A stretch of 64,000 nt of DNA from Methylocystis sp. (GCA_016178015.1 JACOUB010000019.1:1-64000), one strand, 5' to 3'; shown: positions 51,053-63,622, numbered from the stretch's first letter. Made by a program: numbers and translations. Notes: generated by a model from the sequence alone, not told the origin.

Positions 51053-51821
51053 GAGGAGGGCGGATTGGATCAGATTGAGGAAACGCCTCTTGCAAGGCGC
51101 TCAAGTAATCCGTCAAGGTCGCGTCCAATCGCTGATGCATGAAAGTCTGGTAAGGAGCGACGTCTTCGCCCAGCGAAGCCCGTTCAAGGCTGTCGAGATA
51201 AGCCTTGCGGTCTTCGGGGCGCACCGCAACCGGCGGATAGCCGCCGCGGATAAGCAGGAGATTCATCAAAAGCCGCGCCGTGCGCCCGTTGCCGTCGCCG
51301 AAAGGGTGAATGGCGGTCAGACGGAAATGAGCCTCGAACGCCGACGCCGGAGTGGTCGGGGCAGTTTTCAGCCAGGCGCCGAAGTCCTCCATGAGTTGGG
51401 GAATTTTGGCGGGGTTCGGGAAGACCACAGGCGAGCCAGCGATCCGTCGCGGGTTGCGGCTGTAAATTCCGGCAATTTCAGGCTGGCTGCGGGCAACGAT
51501 CCGCCGATGCAACTCGCACACGACATTATCGTCGACGGGCGTTGTTGTGGCGGCGAGTTCGCGCATCCAGAGCAGCGCGTCATAGTGATCGACGGCTTCG
51601 AGATGGTCGCGGAGCGATTTGCCGCCAACCGTGACGCCGTGCTCGATGACCTCAGCCGTTTCCCGCAGCGTGAGGGTATTGCCCTCGATGGCGTTGGACG
51701 AATAGGTAAGCTCGACGTCATAGTGTTTTTGGAGCTGCGCCAAGGCGGCCGCCGATAGCGGGCGCAAACGGTCGAGATGCGCCTTTTTCTGTTCGATGCT
51801 GTCGATAAGAGCGTCAAGCAT
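51039..51821 (-). CDS. Fic/DOC family protein (class II, N-terminal inhibitory helix)
   Basis: Fic core HPFGDGNGRTAR; inhibitory-type motif YSSNAIEGNTLTLRET near the N-terminus. Confidence 0.9.
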   Translation of the reverse strand: MLDALIDSIEQKKAHLDRLRPLSAAALAQLQKHYDVELTYSSNAIEGNTLTLRETAEVIEHGVTVGGKSLRDHLEAVDHYDALLWMRELAATTTPVDDNVVCELHRRIVARSQPEIAGIYSRNPRRIAGSPVVFPNPAKIPQLMEDFGAWLKTAPTTPASAFEAHFRLTAIHPFGDGNGRTARLLMNLLLIRGGYPPVAVRPEDRKAYLDSLERASLGEDVAPYQTFMHQRLDATLTDYLSALQEAFPQSDPIRPPHART

Positions 51822-51827
51822 CCCGGT

Positions 51828-53108
51828 TCATTGCTGCGCGACCGCCATTTGCGCCAGATAAGGTTCGATCGCCGTCATGATGCTCTGCGAGGCGCCGCCG
51901 AGCTTGCCCACCGCATCGGCGCCGGCTCTGCCCATCTTGCGTATGCGCGAGGGGTCCGACAGCAGGTAGAGCAAAGCGCGCGCCAGCGACTCCATATCGC
52001 TCACGCGCGCGGCGGCTTTCGCGGCCCCGAGTTCCGCATAGACGTCGGCAAAATTCTCGACATGCGGTCCGTGCAAAATCGCGCAACCGAGTTTGGCGGG
52101 TTCGATTGGATTCTGACCGCCTTTTGCGATCAAGGACTTGCCCATGAAGACGACGCCGGCGGCGCGCAGGAAGAGACCGAGTTCGCCGATTGTGTCCGCG
52201 ACATAGACATCCGTGTCGCGTTGCGGCTCGCCGCCGGAAGAGCGCAGCATGACCGTCAGTCGCTCGGCTTGCGCGATATTGGCGATTTCCGCGCCGCGCT
52301 CCCGATGCCGAGGAACGATGACGGTGAGCAGCGAAGGGATTTGGCGGGACGCAGCGGCATGCGCGGCAATGATGATCTCCTCCTCGTTCGCATGGGTCGA
52401 GACGGCCGCCCACAGCGGCCGCGCGCCCACGGCGCCGTTGAATTCGGCGAGCCTGCCGGTTCCGACGGGCGGCGGCGGCACGTCGAATTTCAGATTGCCG
52501 GCGACGCGCACGCGCGGCGCGCCGAGACTGAGATAACGGGCGGCGCTCTCGGAATTCTGGGCAAGACACAAATCGATCTTGCTCAACAGCCGCGCGGCGA
52601 CGGCGCCGACGCGGCGCCAGCGCTCCACCGACTGACGTGAGATGCGCGCATTGACCAGAACCATCGGCGTATGGCGTGCATGAACGGCCTCAATCATGTT
52701 GGGCCACAATTCCGATTCCGCAAAGAGCACGATGTCGGGCTGCCAATGGTCGAGAAAACGTTCGACGAATTTGGGAGCGTCGAGGGCCGCATATTGGTGA
52801 ATGGCGCCCGCCGGCAGCCGCGCCGCCAGAACTTTCGCCGATCCGACCGTGCCGCTGGTGACCAGGACTTCGACGCCGCGCTGGATGAATCGTTCAACGA
52901 GCGGCAACAGCGCGAGGCTTTCTCCGAGACTGGCGGCATGCAGCCAGGCCAAGCGTCCGCGCGGGCGCGGCAGGCCGGCAAACCCTGAGCGTTCGCCCAC
53001 GCGCCCGGCGTCCTCTTTGCCATGCTTGACGCGCCAGGCGAGCACGCCGCCCGCGAATGGCGTCAGCGCGGTGGTTGTCAAACGATACAGTTTCAAGATC
53101 GGCATCAA
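51828..53108 (-). CDS. kdtA: 3-deoxy-D-manno-octulosonic acid (Kdo) transferase
   Basis: GRLAWLHAASLGESLALLPLVERFIQRGVEVLVTSGTVGSAKVLAARLPAGAIHQYAALDAPKFVERFLDHWQPDIVLFAESELWPNMI. Confidence 0.93.
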   Translation of the reverse strand: MMPILKLYRLTTTALTPFAGGVLAWRVKHGKEDAGRVGERSGFAGLPRPRGRLAWLHAASLGESLALLPLVERFIQRGVEVLVTSGTVGSAKVLAARLPAGAIHQYAALDAPKFVERFLDHWQPDIVLFAESELWPNMIEAVHARHTPMVLVNARISRQSVERWRRVGAVAARLLSKIDLCLAQNSESAARYLSLGAPRVRVAGNLKFDVPPPPVGTGRLAEFNGAVGARPLWAAVSTHANEEEIIIAAHAAASRQIPSLLTVIVPRHRERGAEIANIAQAERLTVMLRSSGGEPQRDTDVYVADTIGELGLFLRAAGVVFMGKSLIAKGGQNPIEPAKLGCAILHGPHVENFADVYAELGAAKAAARVSDMESLARALLYLLSDPSRIRKMGRAGADAVGKLGGASQSIMTAIEPYLAQMAVAQQ

Positions 53109-53301
53109 AGCCAGGCCCTAAACAAGACAAAAACTCGCGCCGGCGAACAAAGCGAACCGCTTCATGAAGCGCTCAAGCGAGCTTGGCGATTCACACTGCG
53201 AGTTTCATGAAACTCCTGCGAGGTCCGGTCCGATCGGTTCGCGTCGCATCATGATAACGGGCGCGGGCCGGCCAAGCAACGGCTGAGCGGGCGCTAAAAT
53301 T

Positions 53302-54756
53302 TCAGGGCAGCCGCCTGCTCCAGTCGTCGTGGGCGATGACATCGACGATGCGGCGCGCGGCGTCCGCCCAAGAGGAACGGCTCACGCGCGAAGGATCGGT
53401 AACGATTTCTCCGGCGAGCCAGCCTCGAATGCAACGGGCGAGCGCCTGCGGATCGTTGACGCGAAAATAAGCCGCGCCCTCGCCGCCCACCTCGCGAAAA
53501 ACCGGAATATCGCTGCAAATGACCGGGAGGTCGCGGCGCGCCGCCTCGGCGATCGGCAACCCGAACCCTTCCGCATAGGAAGGGCACAGAACCGCGGACG
53601 CTTTGTCGTAGAGAAAAGACAGCTCGTCGTCGGCAACGTCGTCGAACCAATAGAGACGGCGGCCGAACTCCGGATGCGTCACGATTTCCGCGACCAACGC
53701 CTCGTCGTACCAGCCGCGCCGACCGACCAACACGAGCCGCGCGTCGAGGCCGCCGTTCCAAAGATCGTCGAAAGCCTTCAAGGCGGTGCGATGGCCCTTG
53801 CGCGGCTCGATCGTCCCGACACAGAGGAAGACGGGCGCATCGACGGCGACCGCGGCTCTGATCTTGTCGCGCGCCGCGTCCCTGCGACCAGCGGCGATGT
53901 CCGAGCCGCAATGGAACCAGCCGATTTTCAATCCCGGCCGATGCGGCAGCGCGCGCTCATCGACGAAATCGGCGAGCTCGTCGGCGACCGTGCGCGAAAT
54001 GGCGATGAAACTGTCGCTCTCCAGCAGAGCCCTGCGCAGCCACCTGTCATAACGCGAAACCGTGACGTCGTAACACGCGTGCGGGTACAGCTCCGGGATG
54101 AGATCGAAGATGCACGAAACGATCTCGCCGCCGTGACGGCGAATGCGCTCGAACGCCGGCATGAATTCGTCGAAGGCGTTCCAGGCGTCGGAGAGCATCA
54201 GGAACCGGTCGCCGGCCTCGATCGCTATTTCTCGATCGGCGCCGGCGGCAGGCCTACCGGTGAGCGATGCGATGAACTCGTGGCAGGTGGACAGTTGTCC
54301 GCCGGCGCAGCGCACGGCGAGCGTCGGAATTTCCGAATCGGTGGCTTCATAGAGCGCCTGCGTGATCCTCTTGACCACGCGCTCAATGCCGGCGCCGGCG
54401 TCCTTGTTCACCACTCCCGTTACATCGACGAGCAATCTTCGAGCTTTCGCCGGCGGCGCGCTCGGCGCCTCGCTGTTGCGCGGCGTCGGAGCGACGGCCG
54501 TTCGCGCCGGTCCGGGCCTCACGACCCTGCGAAACGTCGCCGCAACGGCGTCGACGAGTTTCGCCTCGAGCAAGCGCAACGGCCGAAACACGCGGTAGGA
54601 AACCGAATAGATCATATTCTCGCGCTCATGCGTGAGATGCAGCATTTCGGCGCGAATATAGTCGAGCTGGTGTTCCAGCAGCCTGATGCGCTCTTCACTC
54701 GCAGCGCGCCGCGATGCGTTAAGATCGCCTCCGGCCTCGCCCTTCTCCTCGCTCAT
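53302..54756 (-). CDS. Glycosyltransferase family 4 protein (mannosyltransferase-like)
   Basis: RLLVDVTGVVNKDAGAGIERVVKRI...FLCVGTIEPRKGHRTALKAFDDLW...SAVLCPSYAEGFGLPIAEAARRDLPVICSDIPVFREVGGEGAAYF. Confidence 0.88.
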   Translation of the reverse strand: MSEEKGEAGGDLNASRRAASEERIRLLEHQLDYIRAEMLHLTHERENMIYSVSYRVFRPLRLLEAKLVDAVAATFRRVVRPGPARTAVAPTPRNSEAPSAPPAKARRLLVDVTGVVNKDAGAGIERVVKRITQALYEATDSEIPTLAVRCAGGQLSTCHEFIASLTGRPAAGADREIAIEAGDRFLMLSDAWNAFDEFMPAFERIRRHGGEIVSCIFDLIPELYPHACYDVTVSRYDRWLRRALLESDSFIAISRTVADELADFVDERALPHRPGLKIGWFHCGSDIAAGRRDAARDKIRAAVAVDAPVFLCVGTIEPRKGHRTALKAFDDLWNGGLDARLVLVGRRGWYDEALVAEIVTHPEFGRRLYWFDDVADDELSFLYDKASAVLCPSYAEGFGLPIAEAARRDLPVICSDIPVFREVGGEGAAYFRVNDPQALARCIRGWLAGEIVTDPSRVSRSSWADAARRIVDVIAHDDWSRRLP

Positions 54757-55748
54757 CACGCCTCTTCCGGAAAGGCGCATCGCGGCGACGCTTTCTCGAT
54801 AACGCGCCAATGATCGAGCAAGGAGATCAACGTGTCGTCGATCGAATGTCGTGGCCGCCAACCGGTCGCGTCGCGAAGCTTGGTCGCGTCGCCCGCGGCG
54901 TTGGGAATCTCCGACGTCCGCAGACGATGCCGGTCGATGACGATCTCGAATGGTCTCGTCGCGCGCTGGCGCAGGGCGTCGAGTAGGGATGCGAGAGATC
55001 GCGACGTTCCCGAGGCAACATTGAAGACGCAGCGCGATTCGAGGCGGGGCCCCGCCTCGATGAGGCTCATATAGGCGTCCACCGCATCGCGCACGTCGAG
55101 GAAATCGCGTTCGATCGAGAGATCCCCCACCTCGATGCGCGGCGGGCGGCGGCCCTGTTCAATGGCGGCGATCTGCGCCGCAAACGACGGCAGGACGAAG
55201 CGCCGGTCCTGGCCCGGTCCCGTATGGTTGAACGGCCGCACGATGATGAGACGGGCAGCCTCCGGCAGAATATCGGCCAACATGCCCTCCGCCGCCGCTT
55301 TCGACTTGGCGTAGGCCGTCACCGGGCAAATGGGAGTGTTTTCCTTGGCGGCGCCGTCCCGCAACCGCAAACCATAGACATCGGCGCTGGAGACAAACAA
55401 CATGGTCGTCTGCGGCGCATGTCGGGCCAGAGCTGCGGCGAGATTGAACGATCCCTGAAAATTGACGCGCCAGGTCGTTTCGGCGGCGCCGATGGATTGC
55501 GCCACGGACGCCTGCGCAGCCAAATGAATGACGAGATCGGGCTGGCATGCGGCGACGGCGCTGGCGACGGCGGCTTCGTCCACGAGATCGGCCGCAATCG
55601 GCGTCCAAGCGGCGTCGCCATTGTTTTCGCCCGGCCGCACCAGGATAACGCGCCGCGCCGCCGTATAGGCGCCAGCGACGGCGCGCGCCACATAAGGGCC
55701 GACGAAGCCAGTGCCGCCGGTAAGCAGGATGCGGTCGTAACTCGCCAT
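54756..55748 (-). CDS. rmd: NAD-dependent epimerase/dehydratase, GDP-6-deoxy-D-mannose reductase-like
   Basis: MASYDRILLTGGTGFVGPYVARAV...LVIHLAAQASVAQSIGAAETTWRVNFQGSFNLAAAL...FVSSADVYG; adjacent to gmd; ATGA overlap with the GT gene. Confidence 0.8.
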   Translation of the reverse strand: MASYDRILLTGGTGFVGPYVARAVAGAYTAARRVILVRPGENNGDAAWTPIAADLVDEAAVASAVAACQPDLVIHLAAQASVAQSIGAAETTWRVNFQGSFNLAAALARHAPQTTMLFVSSADVYGLRLRDGAAKENTPICPVTAYAKSKAAAEGMLADILPEAARLIIVRPFNHTGPGQDRRFVLPSFAAQIAAIEQGRRPPRIEVGDLSIERDFLDVRDAVDAYMSLIEAGPRLESRCVFNVASGTSRSLASLLDALRQRATRPFEIVIDRHRLRTSEIPNAAGDATKLRDATGWRPRHSIDDTLISLLDHWRVIEKASPRCAFPEEA

Positions 55749-55817
55749 TTTCGTCCCCCGACCGACCGGACGAAAGCCGGGCGCCATGGCTCTTTCTGCA
55801 TGCGCCGGATTGCTCGG

Positions 55818-56828
<1,011 letters not shown>

Positions 56829-57036
56829 CTACGGCGGCCGCCGCAAACGCTGGCCTTACAAAATGGCTGCTCCCCTGGCAAGGGCGCCTCTGAGCGTGCG
56901 CCGGGGACCCAGCGGGAGCGAGCGCCGGGCGATCCCGCCACTGCCTCCCCTACGGCTCGCCCCGAGATTCACGGTCGCGCTTTTCACGTCACGCAAGACT
57001 ATGGAGCCAACATCCTGATTATGCTAGGTTTGATAT

Positions 57037-57330
57037 ATGAAACGCGATGAAGCCATGAGCCGATTGAAGCGACACGAAGCCGATCTGAAACGGCTTGGCG
57101 TCGAGCATCTTTACATGTTCGGCTCAACCGCGCGCGGCGAGGCGAAAGAAGATTCCGACATTGACCTGTTTTTCGACTACGAAAAGGGAAAGCTCGGCCT
57201 TTTTGAACTAATGGATGTGAAGGCATATGCCGCCTGCATCCTCGGTCGCAAGGCCGACATCATGACGCGTGATAGTCTGCGCAAGACCCTACGGCGGCGA
57301 ATTGAAGCAACAGCCGTGCGGGTGTTTTAG
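57037..57330 (+). CDS. MNT-type nucleotidyltransferase (MntA-like antitoxin)
   Basis: LGVEHLYMFGSTARGEAKEDSDIDLFFDYEKGKLGLFELMDVKAYAACILGRKADIMTRDSL. Confidence 0.88.
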   Translation: MKRDEAMSRLKRHEADLKRLGVEHLYMFGSTARGEAKEDSDIDLFFDYEKGKLGLFELMDVKAYAACILGRKADIMTRDSLRKTLRRRIEATAVRVF

Positions 57331-57575
57331 TGGCTGCGCGTTCGCTCATTCCCCGCCTGACGGACATCATCGAGGCTATTGAACGCATCAATGACGCGCT
57401 GGGAGATATGCCTCTCGATGCTTTCGAGACAGATTGGCGCAACGTGTTGCGCCACAATTACGAAAGCATCGCCGCGCCCGTCGTGTGGAAGCTGGCGCAG
57501 CCTGATTTGCCGCTCTTGGAAAAAGTCTGCCGCGAAGAACTCAAGGCGAAAGAGGAGCGCGAGCGCGGCGATTAA
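57330..57575 (+). CDS. Shortened HepT-like (DUF86) toxin
   Basis: IPRLTDIIEAIERINDALGDMPLDAFETDWRNVLRHNYESIAAPVVWKLAQPDLPLLEKVCREEL; RX4HXY motif in RNVLRHNY. Confidence 0.75.
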   Translation: MAARSLIPRLTDIIEAIERINDALGDMPLDAFETDWRNVLRHNYESIAAPVVWKLAQPDLPLLEKVCREELKAKEERERGD

Positions 57576-57688
57576 AGCGCTCAGGCGTTGGGCATTCCAG
57601 ATGCGGAACAATCGGTTCGAGTTGACCACGGCGGCGCGCTCTGAAAAATAGATGCGAGACTGTATTCTCGCAGTTCGAGAGGCTACAC

Positions 57689-57975
57689 TTGCTCTTTGCC
57701 GCCATTTGCCTGGATCGGCCCGGTCAACTCGAGCTGCGGCTCGCCAACCGCGCCGCACATCTCGCCTTTCTCGAGCAACACGCGGCGCAAGTGAAGCTTG
57801 GCGGCCCGTTGCTCGACGCGGCTCAAGAAAAGCCGATCGGCTCGCTGCTCATTGTCGATTGCGACAACGAGGCGGCGGCGCGCGCTCTTTTGGAGAACGA
57901 TCCTTACGCACAGGCCGGCCTTTTCGGAAGCGTCGAGCTGCGGCCCTTCCGGCGCGTCGTGGGCGCAGACCTCTG

Positions 57976-57976
<1 letters not shown>
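57689..57976 (+). CDS. YciI family protein
   Basis: LFAAICLDRPGQLELRLANRAAHLAFLEQHAAQVKLGGPLLDAAQEKPIGSLLIVDCDNEAAARALLENDPYAQAGLFGSVELRPFRRVVG. Confidence 0.88.
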
Positions 57977-59482
<1,506 letters not shown>

Positions 59483-59506
59483 CGTTGCCTGAGCAGGCTT
59501 GCGCAT

Positions 59507-59562
59507 GGACCGCGAGCCTTCAGGCTCGCTGGAAGAATTGCGAGCCTGAAGGCTCGCGGTCC
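59507..59562. repeat. REP doublet (ggaccgcgagccttcaggctcgc...), copy 2
   Basis: Same inverted pair as 28783-28838. Confidence 0.85.
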
Positions 59563-59614
59563 GAATGCGGCGCGGCCTGAAGACGGCGGTAGACGGCCGC
59601 GAGAACGAGGCGAC

Positions 59615-60814
59615 ATGAACATCCATGAATACCAGGCCAAGGCTGTTCTGCGCGAGTTCGGCGCTCCCGTCGCCCGAGGCGCGCCGGCCTTCGACGCCGA
59701 AGAGGCGCTCGAAGCGGCGCGCGCGCTCCCTGGCCCGCTCTGGGTGGTGAAGGCGCAGATTCACGCCGGCGGACGCGGCCAAGGCAAATTCAAGGAAGCC
59801 GCGGCGGGCGACAAGGGCGGCGTTCGCCTCGCCCGATCGCCCGCCGAAGCAGAGGCTTTCGCGCGGCAGATGCTGGGAAACACGCTCGTCACTGCGCAGA
59901 CCGGGCAAGCCGGAAAGCGGGTGGGCCGCCTCTACATCGAGGACGGCGCCGAAATTGTCCGCGAATTCTATCTGTCGCTCGTCATCGATCGGGCGGCCTC
60001 GCGCATTGCCTTCGTCGCATCGACGCAAGGCGGCATGGACATCGAGAAAGTGGCCCATGCAACGCCGGAGCAAATCGTCGCCTTCTCCGTCGATCCGGCG
60101 ACCGGCGTCATGCCCTATCACGGCCGCAAGATCGCCGCCGCCCTAGGACTGAAAGGCGATCTCGCCAAGGAGACGGGCAAACTCGCCCAGCAGCTCTATG
60201 CCGCGTTCACCGCAAAGGACATGGAGCTTCTTGAGATCAATCCGCTGATCGTCACGCGCGAGGGGCGCCTGCGTTGTCTCGACGCGAAAGTCTCCTTCGA
60301 TGACAACGCCCTCTATCGTCATCCTGAAATCGTGGCGCTGCGCGACGCGAGCGAAGAAGACGCAAAAGAAATCGAGGCCTCCAAGCACGAGCTCGCCTAC
60401 ATTGCGCTCGACGGAACCATCGGCTGCATGGTCAATGGCGCCGGTCTCGCCATGGCGACCATGGACATCATCAAGCTCTATGGCGAGATCCCGGCCAACT
60501 TCCTCGATGTCGGCGGCGGCGCCAGCAAGGAGCAGGTGACGGCGGCGTTCAAGATCATCACCGCCGATCCGAAAGTGAAGGGCATTCTCGTCAATATTTT
60601 CGGCGGCATCATGCGCTGCGACGTGATCGCGGAAGGCGTGACCGCGGCGGTTAGGGAAGTCGGACTGAAAATGCCGCTCGTCGTGCGTCTCGCGGGCGCC
60701 AACGTCGAACTCGGCAAGACGATTCTGTCGACGTCGGGACTGGACGTGATCGCCGCCGACGATCTCGACGACGCCGCGCAAAAGATCGTGACGGCGGTGC
60801 GCGGGCGGGGCTGA
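59615..60814 (+). CDS. sucC: ADP-forming succinate-CoA ligase beta subunit (or malate-CoA ligase homologue)
   Basis: [59 protein letters not shown]...[34 protein letters not shown]. Confidence 0.92.
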   Translation: MNIHEYQAKAVLREFGAPVARGAPAFDAEEALEAARALPGPLWVVKAQIHAGGRGQGKFKEAAAGDKGGVRLARSPAEAEAFARQMLGNTLVTAQTGQAGKRVGRLYIEDGAEIVREFYLSLVIDRAASRIAFVASTQGGMDIEKVAHATPEQIVAFSVDPATGVMPYHGRKIAAALGLKGDLAKETGKLAQQLYAAFTAKDMELLEINPLIVTREGRLRCLDAKVSFDDNALYRHPEIVALRDASEEDAKEIEASKHELAYIALDGTIGCMVNGAGLAMATMDIIKLYGEIPANFLDVGGGASKEQVTAAFKIITADPKVKGILVNIFGGIMRCDVIAEGVTAAVREVGLKMPLVVRLAGANVELGKTILSTSGLDVIAADDLDDAAQKIVTAVRGRG

Positions 60815-60844
60815 GCCCTATATCGCAATGGCGGGAGGCCTGCC

Positions 60845-61813
60845 ATGAGCGATGATCCGGCGCAAAAGGGTCTGGCCACGGTGTTTGGCGGGTCGGGCTT
60901 TATCGGCCGGCATGTCGTCCGGGCGCTGGCCGACGATCATTGGCGCGTGCGCATCGCATGCCGGCGGCCCGATCTCGCCTCTGATCTGCGGTCGCTGGGC
61001 AAGCCTGGCCAGATTGACTTGGTTCGAGCCGATCTCCGCCGCCCGGCCACGATCGCCGCCGCGCTCGAGGGCGCTGACGGCGCCTTAAATCTCGTCGGCA
61101 TCCTGACCGAGAGCGGCGATCAGACATTTGCGAGGGTGCAGTCGCAAGGCGCGCGCAACGTTGCGGAAGCGGTCAAAAATGCCGGCATCGCCCGTCTTGT
61201 GCACGTGTCGGCGATCGGCGCCGACCAGGACTCTCCCTCCGCCTACGCCCGCACCAAGGCCGAGGGCGAGGCGGCGGTGCGCGAACTGACGCCGCACGCC
61301 GTCATCTTCCGGCCGTCGATCGTGTTCGGCCCGGAGGACGATTTCTTCAATCGTTTTGCGGCCATGGCCAGGCTCTTTCCGGTGCTGCCGCTGGTCGGCG
61401 CAGACACCCTGTTCCAACCCGTTTGCGTGGACGATGTCGCGCAGGCGGCCGCGCTCGCCCTCGACGGCCAGGCGAGCGCCGGCGCGCCTTACGAACTCGG
61501 CGGGCCGGAGGCAAAGACCTTCGAGGAGCTGGTTCGCTATGTCTGCGACATCATTGAGCGGCGCCGTTACATCATCCCGCTCTCGTTCGAGGCCGGGACG
61601 CTGATGGCGGGCGCCACGCAGGTCGCGAGCAAGCTGTCCTTCGGATTGTTCCCGAAATTATTGGTCATGACGACGGATCAGGTCGAACTGCTGCGCCGCG
61701 ACAACGTCGTCTCGGACGAAGCGAAAGCCGCCGGCAGGACGCTGGAAGGGCTCGGCATCACGCCGCAGCCGATCGAAGCGAGCGTCCCGGATTATCTCAA
61801 TCGCGATCGCTAA
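60845..61813 (+). CDS. Complex I NDUFA9 subunit family / NAD(P)H-binding SDR protein
   Basis: [82 protein letters not shown]. Confidence 0.85.
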   Translation: MSDDPAQKGLATVFGGSGFIGRHVVRALADDHWRVRIACRRPDLASDLRSLGKPGQIDLVRADLRRPATIAAALEGADGALNLVGILTESGDQTFARVQSQGARNVAEAVKNAGIARLVHVSAIGADQDSPSAYARTKAEGEAAVRELTPHAVIFRPSIVFGPEDDFFNRFAAMARLFPVLPLVGADTLFQPVCVDDVAQAAALALDGQASAGAPYELGGPEAKTFEELVRYVCDIIERRRYIIPLSFEAGTLMAGATQVASKLSFGLFPKLLVMTTDQVELLRRDNVVSDEAKAAGRTLEGLGITPQPIEASVPDYLNRDR

Positions 61814-62130
61814 GCGGCGCGCGGCGCGATGGTCGATAGATCGCTTTCGATCTCGCGCCGACGCTCCATGAGGTCGTACTCAGCCTGAAGGCCGAGGAAA
61901 AAGCCCTCGGACAGGCCGAAGTAGCGGGCGAGGCGAAGATCGGTGTCGGCCGTCACATCGCGCTTGCCCAGCACAATTTCGTTGATCCGGCGCGGCGGCA
62001 CATGGACGGCGCGCGCGAGTGCGTTCTGGCTCAACCCCATCGGCTTTAGAAACTCCTCCAGCAGGATCTCGCCGGGGTGAGGATTCGGCAACAGGTCGGC
62101 GTCAATCATGGTAGTCGACGATTTCGACAT
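61810..62130 (-). CDS. higA: HigA-family antitoxin (XRE)
   Basis: LLPNPHPGEILLEEFLKPMGLSQNALARAVHVPPRRINEIVLGKRDVTADTDLRLARYFGLSEGFFLGLQAEYDLMERR. Confidence 0.9.
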   Translation of the reverse strand: MSKSSTTMIDADLLPNPHPGEILLEEFLKPMGLSQNALARAVHVPPRRINEIVLGKRDVTADTDLRLARYFGLSEGFFLGLQAEYDLMERRREIESDLSTIAPRAA

Positions 62131-62386
62131 CTCTCGGCCCTCCTTCCCGCCAGTCAAAGCAAATACGCCACTGGTCATTGATCCGGATGCTGTGCCGTCC
62201 CGCGCGATCGCCCTTGAGCGGTTCCAGCCTGTTGCCTGGAGGCGCCCGCAAATCCGCGAGCGCCTTTGCCTGATTCAGCATACGCAGCTTCCGCAGCGCC
62301 ACGGCCTGAATATCCGATGGCAGTTTCCGGCTTCGCCTGCCGGACCAAATCAATTCGGTTTCGGGATCGGCGAAGCTCCAAATCAT
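62102..62386 (-). CDS. higB: HigB/RelE-family toxin
   Basis: MIWSFADPETELIWSGRRSRKLPSDIQAVALRKLRMLNQAKALADLRAPPGNRLEPLKGDRAGRHSIRINDQWRICFDWREGGPRDVEIVDYHD. Confidence 0.9.
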   Translation of the reverse strand: MIWSFADPETELIWSGRRSRKLPSDIQAVALRKLRMLNQAKALADLRAPPGNRLEPLKGDRAGRHSIRINDQWRICFDWREGGPRDVEIVDYHD

Positions 62387-62393
62387 GGCGCAC

Positions 62394-62431
62394 ATATAAC
62401 GCATCGCGTTATATAACGCAAGGCGTTATAT
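62394..62431 (-). promoter_or_regulatory. Symmetric HigA operator candidate: atataacgc-atc-gcgttatataacgc-aag-gcgttatat
   Basis: Read directly, 7 bp upstream of the higB start codon. Confidence 0.8.
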
Positions 62432-62555
62432 GGATGGAGCATTATCTTGCGATCAGCTCTCCGAAATCGCTTCAACTCGAAGCCCGATTTGCTCTATCTA
62501 TTTGTCTTGACAGCCGAAGCGCGCAATCCTGGTCTCGCCAACGTCAGCATCGAGC

Positions 62556-63188
62556 ATGGCCTACACCGTCAAGGAAGTCTTCAAAACCTTGCAAGGCGAG
62601 GGCCGCCAGGCCGGGCGCGCCGCGGTGTTTTGCCGATTCGCCGGTTGCAACCTGTGGAGCGGGCGGGAACAGGACCGCGCCGGCGCGGCCTGCGGCTTCT
62701 GCGATACGGACTTTGTTGGCGCCGATGGCGAGAACGGCGGCAAATTCCCAGACGCCCAATCCCTGGCGGCGTTGATCGTCCGGCTCTGGGGGCTGGAGCG
62801 CCGGCGCCGTCTGGCCGTGCTCACCGGCGGCGAGCCGATGTTGCAGGTCGACGCCGCGCTGATCGACGCCTTGCACGGCGAGGGCTTCGAGATCGCCATG
62901 GAGACCAATGGAACCCTGCCGGTTCCCGCCTCGATCGACTGGATTTGCGTCAGTCCGAAAGCCGGCGCCCCGCTTGCGCAAACTGCCGGCGACGAGCTGA
63001 AGCTCGTCTTTCCGCAGCAGGGCGCCGAGCCGGAACGATACGAACATCTCGCTTTCGACCATTTCCTGTTGCAGCCTATGGACGGGCCGCAATTGGCGCG
63101 CAATACAAGGGCGGCGATCGATTACTGCCTGGCGCATCCGCACTGGCGGTTTTCCCTCCAGACCCACAAGACGATCGGAGTGAAGTAG
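62556..63188 (+). CDS. queE: 7-carboxy-7-deazaguanine synthase
   Basis: MAYTVKEVFKTLQGEGRQAGRAAVFCRFAGCNLWSGREQDRAGAACGFCDTDFVG...VLTGGEPMLQVD. Confidence 0.94.
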   Translation: MAYTVKEVFKTLQGEGRQAGRAAVFCRFAGCNLWSGREQDRAGAACGFCDTDFVGADGENGGKFPDAQSLAALIVRLWGLERRRRLAVLTGGEPMLQVDAALIDALHGEGFEIAMETNGTLPVPASIDWICVSPKAGAPLAQTAGDELKLVFPQQGAEPERYEHLAFDHFLLQPMDGPQLARNTRAAIDYCLAHPHWRFSLQTHKTIGVK

Positions 63189-63190
63189 AC

Positions 63191-63565
63191 GTGGCGACCT
63201 TCGAAGTGTTCCGGGAGTTCTTTTTCGAGGCGGCGCATGCGCTCTACGACCCGGAACATCCCACCGGCGGCAAGTACCGCAATCTGCACGGGCACTCTTT
63301 TCGCGTGCGCGTCACCTTGCGCGGGCCGCGCGCCGGCGAGGAGCAATGGGTCATGGACTTTGGCAAATTAGGGCGACGGCTGACGCAGTTGCGCGAGCAA
63401 TTCGACCATTCCTACCTCAACGATCTCGACGGTCTCGGCAAGCCGACGCTGGAGAATTTGTGCGCCTATATCTGGCGCGATCTCGCGCCTTCCGTCCCCG
63501 GCCTCTGCGAGGTCGGCGTGTTTCGCGACAGCTGTTTCGAGGGCTGCATATTTAAGGGGCAGTGA
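63191..63565 (+). CDS. queD: 6-carboxytetrahydropterin synthase
   Basis: VATFEVFREFFFEAAHALYDPEHPTGGKYRNLHGHSFRVRVTLRGPRAGEEQWVMDFGKLGRRL..REQFDHSYLND; GTG start. Confidence 0.92.
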   Translation: MATFEVFREFFFEAAHALYDPEHPTGGKYRNLHGHSFRVRVTLRGPRAGEEQWVMDFGKLGRRLTQLREQFDHSYLNDLDGLGKPTLENLCAYIWRDLAPSVPGLCEVGVFRDSCFEGCIFKGQ

Positions 63566-63622
63566 CGGCTAACGCGAGCCCGGCGCAACGGCCGGATTTT
63601 TATTTAAGCCATTGTTCTTACT

